A DNA stretch of 64,000 nucleotides from Thalassotalea piscium (GTDB taxonomy: Bacteria; Pseudomonadota; Gammaproteobacteria; Enterobacterales; Alteromonadaceae): assembly GCF_030295935.1 (NCBI RefSeq), contig NZ_AP027362.1:3534001-3598000 (forward strand). Direction: 5' to 3'. This document shows positions 10,557 to 18,566 of the stretch, one piece after another (the first letter of the stretch is position 1; each line of letters opens with the position of its first letter). The notes below the pieces were generated by a model. The model saw only the letters and a list, made by a program, of their open reading frames with translations. It did no database searches and had not been told where the DNA came from. Made by a program: the position numbers and the translations under genes.

Positions 10557-10640
10557 CTTACTAACAACCCTAAATTATTTAGTTATTTATATTCCCAATA
10601 CTGGCTAATTTATTCACATCTGCACAGTGGGCTCTACTCT

Positions 10641-11138
10641 TCAACTTAATGCTGACAGTAGCTGTTTCCCTATTGTAGTGTGCGCAATTACCATGAGTAC
10701 ACGCTGCTCATTTTGATATTCTATATTAACTGTAACATCAGGTTTAGCCAATAGCCCAGTACCTTTTTCCGGCCACTCAATAAAGCAGTTACTTTGTGCA
10801 TTAAAGTAGTCACGTATTCCCATATATTCGAGCTCTTCTGGGTCTGCTAATCGGTACAGATCAAAATGATACACTTGCCAGTCGCCAAGATCATAAGGTT
10901 CAACCAAGGTATACGTTGGGCTTTTTACATTCCCTTTATGCCCTAATCCTTGAACAAAACCTCGGGTCAGGGTTGTTTTTCCAGCACCCAAATCACCATT
11001 TAAATAGACGACAATACCATGATTAAGTTTATTTTTTACAATTTCGGCTAATTTTTTACCAAAATTAACGGTGGCAGTTTCGTCGATTAGATTGAATTTT
11101 TTTTCTACTAGGGTGGTAGATATCGGCTCGTTCATCAC
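10641..11138 (-). CDS. tsaE: TsaE, tRNA t6A biosynthesis ATPase
   Basis: TsaE is the ATPase that resets the TsaB-TsaD complex making N6-threonylcarbamoyladenosine at A37 of ANN-decoding tRNAs. The 165-residue protein has the P-loop GDLGAGKTTLTRG near residue 45, the switch segment SPTYTLVEPY and HFDLYRLADPEEL, all diagnostic. A second Met follows the first, so the true start may be one codon later. It heads the minus-strand operon. The nnr gene that lies upstream of tsaE in E. coli is absent. Confidence 0.96.
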   Translation of the reverse strand: MMNEPISTTLVEKKFNLIDETATVNFGKKLAEIVKNKLNHGIVVYLNGDLGAGKTTLTRGFVQGLGHKGNVKSPTYTLVEPYDLGDWQVYHFDLYRLADPEELEYMGIRDYFNAQSNCFIEWPEKGTGLLAKPDVTVNIEYQNEQRVLMVIAHTTIGKQLLSALS

Positions 11139-11340
11139 TTAATTATTATCCGTAGAAAGTTATACGCTATGAAATTATACCTGATAATTGCTTATGCATG
11201 CCAACTATAGCCCAGACCTTAATGTTACGTGTTATTACTCTTATCCAACTAAGCGATTTAAATAGGTATAGTCTGTCGTTCAATTGCGTTTTTATGATAA
11301 ACTTTGCACTATCTTAACGGGCAACAATGTTTATCACTCG

Positions 11341-12486
11341 ATGACCTCACCTACTATTAATTATCTAGCACTGGCAGAGCAAATAAAGTCTTGGGGACAA
11401 TCTCTTGGTTTTAATAAAGTAGGGATCACTAATGTTAACTTAAGTGATCATGAAGATAACTTAGCTAAATGGTTAGCCAACAATTACCATGGCGATATGC
11501 ATTACATGGAAAGCCATGGTCTGATGCGAGCTCGACCCGCAGAATTAGCTCCTGGAGCCCTAAGAGTTATTTCCGTTCGTCTAGACTACTTACCAACCGA
11601 CGCAAAGTTTGCCCAAACACTGCAAAATAAAGACAAAGCTTATGTTAGTCGTTATGCACTTGGACGAGACTACCATAAATTAATGCGCAAACGTTTGAAA
11701 AAGCTAGGGCAACAAATACAAGATTATTGTGCCGAATTAAATTACCGCCCTTTTGTTGACTCAGCCCCAATATTGGAAAGACCATTAGCTGAAAAAGCAG
11801 GGTTAGGGTGGGTAGGTAAACATAGCTTGCTACTCAGTAAAGAAGCAGGCTCTTGGTTTTTTATTGGAGAATTATTAGTTGATATCCCACTTCCGTGCGA
11901 TCAACCGGTGAGTGAAAATTGTGGAAAATGTGTCGCTTGTATTAAAATTTGTCCAACAAATGCCATTGTTGAACCTTATGTGGTGGATGCTCGTCGTTGT
12001 ATTTCCTATCTAACCATTGAGCTGAAGGAGGCTATTCCTCTTGAATTCAGGCCGCTAATGGGTAATCGCATTTATGGCTGTGATGATTGTCAGTTGATCT
12101 GTCCATGGAATCAATATGCACAATTAAGTGCAGAGCAAGACTTTCAGGCTCGTCATAAGCTAGATCAAGCCTCTTTAATTGAACTGTTTATGTGGAATGA
12201 AACTGAGTTTCTAAGTAATACCGAAGGTTCACCCATACGAAGAATAGGTCATCAGCAATGGCTACGTAATATTGCTGTTGCTTTAGGAAATGCTGATTAT
12301 AGTAATACCATCGTTGAGGCGCTAAACCAACAATTAACGATTGCATCAGACTTAGTTAAAGAACATATTAACTGGGCACTTAAGCAGCAGATGATTAAAA
12401 AAAGTGAGATTACAATCGCGGTTAATGAACGACTAAACGCCCGCTTAATTCGTTCAGTTGAAAAGGGCTTACCCCGAGATGCTTAA
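11341..12486 (+). CDS. queG: QueG, epoxyqueuosine reductase
   Basis: QueG reduces epoxyqueuosine to queuosine in tRNA, using cobalamin and two 4Fe-4S clusters. The first cluster ligands are visible in CGKCVACIKICP, the second in CDDCQLICPWN, and the cobalamin-binding part is the N-terminal half. I chose the ATG at 11341 (381 residues) because homology to E. coli QueG begins at once (LAEQIKSWGQSLGFNKVGIT). An upstream in-frame TTG at 11284 would add 19 unrelated residues. The gene is divergent from tsaE, as in E. coli. Confidence 0.95.
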   Translation: MTSPTINYLALAEQIKSWGQSLGFNKVGITNVNLSDHEDNLAKWLANNYHGDMHYMESHGLMRARPAELAPGALRVISVRLDYLPTDAKFAQTLQNKDKAYVSRYALGRDYHKLMRKRLKKLGQQIQDYCAELNYRPFVDSAPILERPLAEKAGLGWVGKHSLLLSKEAGSWFFIGELLVDIPLPCDQPVSENCGKCVACIKICPTNAIVEPYVVDARRCISYLTIELKEAIPLEFRPLMGNRIYGCDDCQLICPWNQYAQLSAEQDFQARHKLDQASLIELFMWNETEFLSNTEGSPIRRIGHQQWLRNIAVALGNADYSNTIVEALNQQLTIASDLVKEHINWALKQQMIKKSEITIAVNERLNARLIRSVEKGLPRDA

Positions 12487-12510
12487 TTCATATTAACCAA
12501 CAAACTTTAA

Positions 12511-14184
12511 TTATTGCTCGTCCTCACTTTTTACTTGGTCTTTTTCGGTTAGCGCTTTCCAACGCTCAATTAACTTATTGACCACTGCCTGTGTTGCTTC
12601 ACCTAAATTAGCCGCTTCGAATGTGGTTATTGCTTTAACTGCATATTCCAAATAAGCATCGTCTAATTCATTTTTTTCTTTCATGGTTATCATGATATTC
12701 ATTAGACTTGAAGCGAACTTTATTGAGGTAGGTGCTAAATGTTGAGCTTGAATTATTGCTTCTAAAGCAGGTAAATAACGACCTTTTTTAACGTGCTCTT
12801 CAGCCATTTCATGTAAATGTTTAGGAGTATAATGAATGTCCGAGCGCTCTTGGGTCTCTTGTTCTATATACCGATTGATCACTTGGCTGGTTAATGAGTC
12901 GCCCAATATTTGGTTTTTAATCGCTTGTAATAACAGCGCTGCTTCTTCTCTCATACCAAGTTCATGAAAAACTTTTACTTTATCAAGGTTATCCTCAATA
13001 GAAACGCTGGGTCGCAAACTAATTTGGCTATCAATTAAACGCTGCGCTTTATCAGTCATTTTTTTTGCATTCCACAAACGTGCTTGAATAACCACTAGTT
13101 GCTGGGTTAAGTCGTGTTCACGGCCGTAGTCAACTTCTAAACGTTTAATGTATTTTTCCGCTTGTGTTAAAAGCTTTTCTGCATTTTCATCCGAGACGGT
13201 ACAAACGAGATCTATTGCAGAACGAATAACATTAAGCATTAATTCGGGTGAGTCATGAATTGAGTTTTTTGCCTGTTTAGCAATGTTTTGGGTGGCTAGG
13301 TATTGCCCTTGGTGATCATGGTTTAAGCGTGCTAAATCCCAAGATTTACGATTTCTATCTATGTTTCGAGGGGATAATGCAGTAGCTTTTTTAATTTCTT
13401 CGTAAGCTGCCTGGTAGTTTTCATGCTCAATATAATATTGTGCTAATAGATCATGCGTCGCAAAGCATGTTTCTGGTTTTTCAATCAAAGTTGTAATTAA
13501 TGCTTTAATTTCATCTATTCTACCCTGCTTTAATAACGATTGTACGTAGCCAATGTAAACCCATCCGTATCGAAATTCTTTAAGTACACCTTTATAAAAG
13601 ATCTCAGCTTCTGAATATTCAAGCAATTTGAGTAAGGCTTCACCCTTCATTCGTAAAATATGTGCTTTATACTTAATTAATGACTGATCAGCTAAGCACC
13701 TATCGGCAAAATATATCGCTTTAGAATACTCGCGCTGATCAAGCGTATAGTAAATATTAAAAAGCTGCTGCTTTACTTTTAACGTATGCACCAGCCTATC
13801 TTGAACAAGTTTAGGCACTAAAGGTTTAGCCCAAAAATCGTCTGGGTCTAACTCTATAATGGCATTAACCAATGATTTATCCGTTTCTGTACTGAGAAAT
13901 ATTAAAACAGTAGTGCGAGTAACAAAGCCTTTTACCTTTAACTCTTCTAGTAAATGAAAGCCATCTCGATCGCTATTTACATTAAACGAACATATTACGA
14001 TATCAAATTTCTTCTCATTACAGAGCCTTACTCCATAGTATGCACTTTGTGCGCAGCTAACCATGCGTATACCTAGCTCATATAAAGACTTTTTTAACAC
14101 GTCATGAATTAAGAGGTTGTCGTCAATCACCAACACACGCAATTGTTCAAAATTCATTAATCGATTTTTAATATCTACGTCCAT
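12511..14184 (-). CDS. Degenerate receiver domain fused to TPR repeats
   Basis: The N-terminal 130 residues form a CheY-like receiver: acidic pair D21-D22 (VLVIDDN), Lys in FWAKPL and a Ser in the beta-4 region (IFLSTET). The phosphoacceptor position is Ser66, not Asp: the strand reads DIVICSFNVNSDRDG where relatives have CDYN, and the codon is TCG. The rest (about 140-557) is a helical TPR-type array. Without the Asp the domain cannot be phosphorylated in the usual way, so it may act as a constitutive docking module. It is last in an operon with a DUF1289 gene (26-base gap) and a degenerate sensor protein. The function is unknown. Confidence 0.85.
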   Translation of the reverse strand: MDVDIKNRLMNFEQLRVLVIDDNLLIHDVLKKSLYELGIRMVSCAQSAYYGVRLCNEKKFDIVICSFNVNSDRDGFHLLEELKVKGFVTRTTVLIFLSTETDKSLVNAIIELDPDDFWAKPLVPKLVQDRLVHTLKVKQQLFNIYYTLDQREYSKAIYFADRCLADQSLIKYKAHILRMKGEALLKLLEYSEAEIFYKGVLKEFRYGWVYIGYVQSLLKQGRIDEIKALITTLIEKPETCFATHDLLAQYYIEHENYQAAYEEIKKATALSPRNIDRNRKSWDLARLNHDHQGQYLATQNIAKQAKNSIHDSPELMLNVIRSAIDLVCTVSDENAEKLLTQAEKYIKRLEVDYGREHDLTQQLVVIQARLWNAKKMTDKAQRLIDSQISLRPSVSIEDNLDKVKVFHELGMREEAALLLQAIKNQILGDSLTSQVINRYIEQETQERSDIHYTPKHLHEMAEEHVKKGRYLPALEAIIQAQHLAPTSIKFASSLMNIMITMKEKNELDDAYLEYAVKAITTFEAANLGEATQAVVNKLIERWKALTEKDQVKSEDEQ

Positions 14185-14210
14185 TAAACCTCATTACAAC
14201 GCACTTAGCG

Positions 14211-14396
14211 CTATTGCTTATTATTAATTTTACGCTTTTCGCAGTGTACTAAAATCTCTCTTTGTTGATCTTCGTCTAATTCGCGCCAATGGGTTATTTC
14301 ACTTAACAGCCTAAAGCAACCCAAGCAAACATCATCATTATTTAAGCAGCATTTGCCTATGCAGGGGCTTAAGTTAGTATTTCGGTCAGTAGTCAA
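14211..14396 (-). CDS. DUF1289 small Cys-rich protein
   Basis: This 61-residue protein carries the DUF1289 signature SPCIGKCCLNNDDVCLGCFR followed by a Trp-containing helix (ITHWRELDEDQQREIL). The four spaced cysteines suggest a metal or Fe-S site, although the family function is not established. The start is TTG at 14396, preceded by a GGTG ribosome site. It lies 16 bases after the upstream kinase-like gene and is almost certainly cotranscribed with it. Confidence 0.85.
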   Translation of the reverse strand: MTTDRNTNLSPCIGKCCLNNDDVCLGCFRLLSEITHWRELDEDQQREILVHCEKRKINNKQ

Positions 14397-14412
14397 TTGA
14401 TATCACCGCTCA

Positions 14413-17400
14413 TTAAATTGCCTGTGCAAAGTCAGTGAGCAGCAGGTATTTATTCTTAATGTCTAACATTGCTTCGCTACAACCATTAAAGTTTTTATCC
14501 GATAACAACCCCTCAACCACTTTACACGATTGCAATAGGTTATCTGCTGCCATAATTTTTGCTATTGTAATTATCTCCTTCAGAGCGTATTCGGCTTTTT
14601 GCAGTTGTTGCTTGGCGATAGATTCGGTTAATTCAACAATTTTGACTTCTATCTCATCAATATAGTCAAGTATCATAAAAGCTGCCAATTCAGACGAACC
14701 TTGGTTGTGTGCATATTTAACAAGATCGAAAGCTTCTTCACCCCCCTTCACCGTATTTTCTATTGGTGCTTGAGCAACCGGAATTTTTGTAATCATAGAC
14801 GCTTGCTGCGATTGATGAGTTGCTAAATTACGTGTGAGTGGTTGTTCTTTTAACCAAGTACTTAATCCATTAACCAAGGCTGCAACATCTAAAATATTAG
14901 GTAATAACTTAACTTCCCAATGAGAGCACTCTGGTGTAACGTTATTTTGGTACTGTTCTATTTGTTGAGTTGAAAATGCATAAATACTCCGCTTAACTTT
15001 TTTACCCACGTCTAATGCAATAAGAGGTGAAACCTCAAATTCATTTAATAAAATAAGAAAACGGCCTGATTTCCACTCTTTTAACATTTGCTGCTGATTA
15101 CACACTAAGTGGACCTGTAAGCCCATCCAGTGCAATAGTCGTTGTAGTACTTCATGTTGTTCTGGGTTTTTAACTGCAAGTAAAACTTCTACGTTAGTTG
15201 GCACAAAACGGTATTGCTGAAAAATATCTGCAGCTAACAATAAGTTTGATGCATTTGTTCCCTTGATGAACCGTTTTAACGACGCAGCAAAAGTAGGTGA
15301 GTTTAAGCACCACGGCGTATGCTTAAACAAACCAACACGGTGCATAGCCTGATTACACAGTGGCTGCAAAACAAAAACCTTAGGTATTAATCCTTTGGGT
15401 AAACCGGCGATATGGCGTTGAATCATTTCGAAGTCATTGTTAAAAATATCATCTGCAACAATAACAAGGTCAAGCGCTTTTTTAGTTAAGTGTTTTACAT
15501 TTACCTGTTGAATAAAGTGCTTGGTTTTAGTGATAGTAGATAACGCCGCTTGGTGTTTTTTAGCCAGTTGTTCAACTGCAGTAATGGTAAGAGAATCGTT
15601 ACTTAACAATAATAAATTTCGTTGGTTAAAGTCGACCCTTTCATCAGATAATAACGATGAAGCTGCCGTAGTAATAGGTATATTAAAAGAAACTTGGTAA
15701 CCATTTTCTACTGTTTTTGTTTGTAGGCGATCACAGTAAGTGACTTTGAATAACTTGAAAAAATACTGAATAATCGAACTCTTTGTTTCAATTTGTTGTT
15801 CATCACTTTGTAAAAGTGCTGTAATAACGTCAGGCACTTCAGCCTTACTTTCTGAATTTATTACAGTGAACACAAAGTTTAAAATTTGTTGGCCTGAATT
15901 TTTATCGACCATTGAAACAGCAAGGTGTAATGCTGCTTTAAACTGATCCTTCAATAACATTTGGCAGAAGTGATTGAGTGTTTGATGAAATAACGGCGTA
16001 TTTAATTTACAAGCGTCTATAACATTATTATCTACTGAATAACTTACGGTATTTCGCTGTAAGTTAGCATTTACTAATACGTTAATAATAAGCGTATAAA
16101 GCTCATTAAGAAAGCTCACATCAGTTAATTGCACTTGCCTGTCTTTAGCGCGTAATATTGCAAACAACTGTAGCTGCTTAGACCACTCAAGCATTCGCAT
16201 TAAATGGCGATACACTTTGATTGACGGTACCCCATAACCTAATGAAGCGCTCTGACTTTGTAATAGTGCTCTAACAAGCCGTTTGTTAAGCTTTTGGCTA
16301 AAGTTAACTTGTTGCAAACGTTGGTTCTGCTCAGCTTTAAGTAGCTGTTGATTCAAAGACTCTACATCTTGCTCAAGCTTAACTTGGTGGGTTTTTACGC
16401 TTAGAGTACCTTGCCAGCCATTATCGATAAACTCCAAAGTAACATTTAATTTCCTACCCTGCTTATCTGACACAACTACTTCAACTATACCTTTATCAGA
16501 CTTTGCTGCGCGAGCTTCAGCTACCAACTTTTGGACAGCTTGACGTGAAAACCCATGATACCAGCGCTGTTTCTCTGTTAAGTTTAGCATTTGGCGAAAC
16601 ATCACCGAAAGTTCATCACTTAATACACGGGTGTCCCACGCTAAAGTGTTCGCATGACGAGAGATCAATAACGCTTGGTGGTTAAGAGTTGATTTAAGAC
16701 GCTGATAATCATTTTCGCTATGCTCCGGAAGCGTAAGTTGGTTTAACAAATCAAGCGTTTTTTGCTGCTCACCTGATAATATCTTTGAATTCACCTCACC
16801 TTGAATATACTCCTCAATAAGCGCAATTGAGTGACGCTGATTAAACTTAATACGTTGGTAAAGTAAGTAAAGTAGAAAAAATAGTGTTATCAATAGCAAG
16901 CTAAAGATTGCAGCAACTATAATATAAACTACCTTTTGCGATGTTGTTACCGCTGGGGGCAACCATGAAAGTAGTATTTCAGGCCAAATTTTATGCGATG
17001 GCTGCTTGCTTAGTGTAAACCTTTTAATAAGAGGTGTAAGTGTTTGACGATGCTCACTAACCAACGAAATAAACTCTTGGCTAATACGAATATGACTTCG
17101 CCACTTAGCAATGCTTCGTTGGTCTATCCATAACAAGTTGTTTAATCCCGTTAATGAAGCGACTACTTTAGGACTAATCGATGTTTCATCTTCCTCAACT
17201 TTTTCTAACCACTGCTGCATTAAGGTATTTAGTTTATTAGTAAACTCAGTAAAGCGATCAATATTTGTAGATACCGATAAATTCTCGGCCATAATAATTG
17301 CTTGCGAAAAAACATTAATGCTGTGTTGATAAAAATCTGAATTTTCTAGGGAAACGTTAAGTAATGCATCGGTTAAGGCTGTGTTGACTATTTGCAATTG

Positions 17401-17823
17401 AACAATAGTGCTTTGCTTGAGTTGTTCATTTTTTTCATTATTAACTGACAGGCGCTTAACTGATAATATAAAAGGCTCTATTTCAGTAAGTAAACGCCTG
17501 GCTAATTGCTTTTCGTTCGCTTGATTATAAATTAATGCTTGAAGGTTTTGTTGATAGAGTAATAACCACGTTTCAAAACGTTGAGGATTATGATCTATTA
17601 ATACATTAGTCAGTAACTGCTCGCTTTCAGTTAATAACCTATGATTATTAACTTTTTTTTCTATTGCAGGTAGCGTTTCATTGTTAAGTGTTAAGAGCGA
17701 TAATTCGCTTTGATAAAATGCAGCAAGTATTAAAAAAAAGGAAATACTAAATAGGAAAGCGATTAACAATAAACGCCCTTTAATTTGCTGATGAAATGAG
17801 ACTGAAGAATCCATACTTGTCAT
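14413..17823 (-). CDS. Degenerate TorS-like hybrid sensor (pseudo-kinase)
   Basis: The 1136-residue protein has membrane helices at about 17-36 and 298-323 around a 260-residue helical periplasmic domain. A coiled coil and a region shaped like DHp plus ATPase domain follow (about 481-715), then two receiver-like domains (about 735-855 and 877-995) and a C-terminal Hpt-like helix bundle (about 1045-1130). The layout matches TorS-type hybrid kinases, but key residues are missing: no H-box His, no N-box Asn (Gln621 aligns there), no DxGxG or GTGLGL loops, Asn927 at the second receiver's Asp position, and Tyr1079 where Hpt has His. It probably senses and transmits by conformation or binding, not by phosphate transfer. 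The domain assignments in the degenerate parts are inferences. Confidence 0.75.
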   Translation of the reverse strand: MTSMDSSVSFHQQIKGRLLLIAFLFSISFFLILAAFYQSELSLLTLNNETLPAIEKKVNNHRLLTESEQLLTNVLIDHNPQRFETWLLLYQQNLQALIYNQANEKQLARRLLTEIEPFILSVKRLSVNNEKNEQLKQSTIVQLQIVNTALTDALLNVSLENSDFYQHSINVFSQAIIMAENLSVSTNIDRFTEFTNKLNTLMQQWLEKVEEDETSISPKVVASLTGLNNLLWIDQRSIAKWRSHIRISQEFISLVSEHRQTLTPLIKRFTLSKQPSHKIWPEILLSWLPPAVTTSQKVVYIIVAAIFSLLLITLFFLLYLLYQRIKFNQRHSIALIEEYIQGEVNSKILSGEQQKTLDLLNQLTLPEHSENDYQRLKSTLNHQALLISRHANTLAWDTRVLSDELSVMFRQMLNLTEKQRWYHGFSRQAVQKLVAEARAAKSDKGIVEVVVSDKQGRKLNVTLEFIDNGWQGTLSVKTHQVKLEQDVESLNQQLLKAEQNQRLQQVNFSQKLNKRLVRALLQSQSASLGYGVPSIKVYRHLMRMLEWSKQLQLFAILRAKDRQVQLTDVSFLNELYTLIINVLVNANLQRNTVSYSVDNNVIDACKLNTPLFHQTLNHFCQMLLKDQFKAALHLAVSMVDKNSGQQILNFVFTVINSESKAEVPDVITALLQSDEQQIETKSSIIQYFFKLFKVTYCDRLQTKTVENGYQVSFNIPITTAASSLLSDERVDFNQRNLLLLSNDSLTITAVEQLAKKHQAALSTITKTKHFIQQVNVKHLTKKALDLVIVADDIFNNDFEMIQRHIAGLPKGLIPKVFVLQPLCNQAMHRVGLFKHTPWCLNSPTFAASLKRFIKGTNASNLLLAADIFQQYRFVPTNVEVLLAVKNPEQHEVLQRLLHWMGLQVHLVCNQQQMLKEWKSGRFLILLNEFEVSPLIALDVGKKVKRSIYAFSTQQIEQYQNNVTPECSHWEVKLLPNILDVAALVNGLSTWLKEQPLTRNLATHQSQQASMITKIPVAQAPIENTVKGGEEAFDLVKYAHNQGSSELAAFMILDYIDEIEVKIVELTESIAKQQLQKAEYALKEIITIAKIMAADNLLQSCKVVEGLLSDKNFNGCSEAMLDIKNKYLLLTDFAQAI

Positions 17824-17963
17824 TAATTACCCAAAATAAGTGCTATTTATGCGTCTTTATTTATGACTGCATGAACACAAATAAAGAAAACAATAGTTTA
17901 GGGGATAATCAACAATAAGCAAAGCGTAAATCGAGCCTGTAAGCAGCTCGATTAATTTATCCG

Positions 17964-18455
17964 CTAGGTTTTTGTCCTTTTAGTCACCCAAGCCCAATTC
18001 ATAAAACAAGCAATAGGCTCTTCTCCTGACTCATCGGTAATTTGAACTTCTATCATTAAGTCTCCTTTATCCTGCCCTTTTATCTGCTGCACTTGTTCTG
18101 TTGATATACTTGCAGTAGCTTTTAAGCCTCCTTCCATACGGCGTAAAAAATCTATTTTCATCGACTTTAATAAAGGCAACTGTGAATCGGGCAAATTAAT
18201 ACCGAAAACAATACCTGTAGCAGACTCAGCTAATAACGCAGCAGCAATAGCATGAACACCACCGATATGATTTTGAATTTTTTTCTTATTGGCTAATTCA
18301 ATTTCAACCTGATCTTTGTCAAGTTTAGTAATACGAATGCCCGTTGTATTGGCATATTTTACTTGAGAGCAAAATAGTTTGGTATAAAGCCAAGGACGCA
18401 TAAATTTTGGTGCGCAATTTATTTTACCCACCATTTTGCTTAAACGATTACCCAT
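17964..18455 (-). CDS. DUF4442 hotdog-fold protein, thioesterase-like
   Basis: The 163-residue protein fits the DUF4442 group of hotdog-fold proteins related to acyl-CoA thioesterases. The segment NHIGGVHAIAAALLAES is the typical central helix region, and KSMKIDFLRRMEGGLKATASI is the following beta sheet. Family members probably hydrolyse or bind acyl thioesters. It stands alone between two signalling clusters, with short gaps on both sides and no visible operon partner. The substrate is not predictable. Confidence 0.8.
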   Translation of the reverse strand: MGNRLSKMVGKINCAPKFMRPWLYTKLFCSQVKYANTTGIRITKLDKDQVEIELANKKKIQNHIGGVHAIAAALLAESATGIVFGINLPDSQLPLLKSMKIDFLRRMEGGLKATASISTEQVQQIKGQDKGDLMIEVQITDESGEEPIACFMNWAWVTKRTKT

Positions 18456-18566
18456 GCGAAATATCTCAGTATTTTATATTTTAGGTATTGCCAACTATAC
18501 TGGTCAGACCTGAAAGGTCAAGCAACAATAATTTCGTATAAATAAAACTAAAGGTAACCAATGCTG

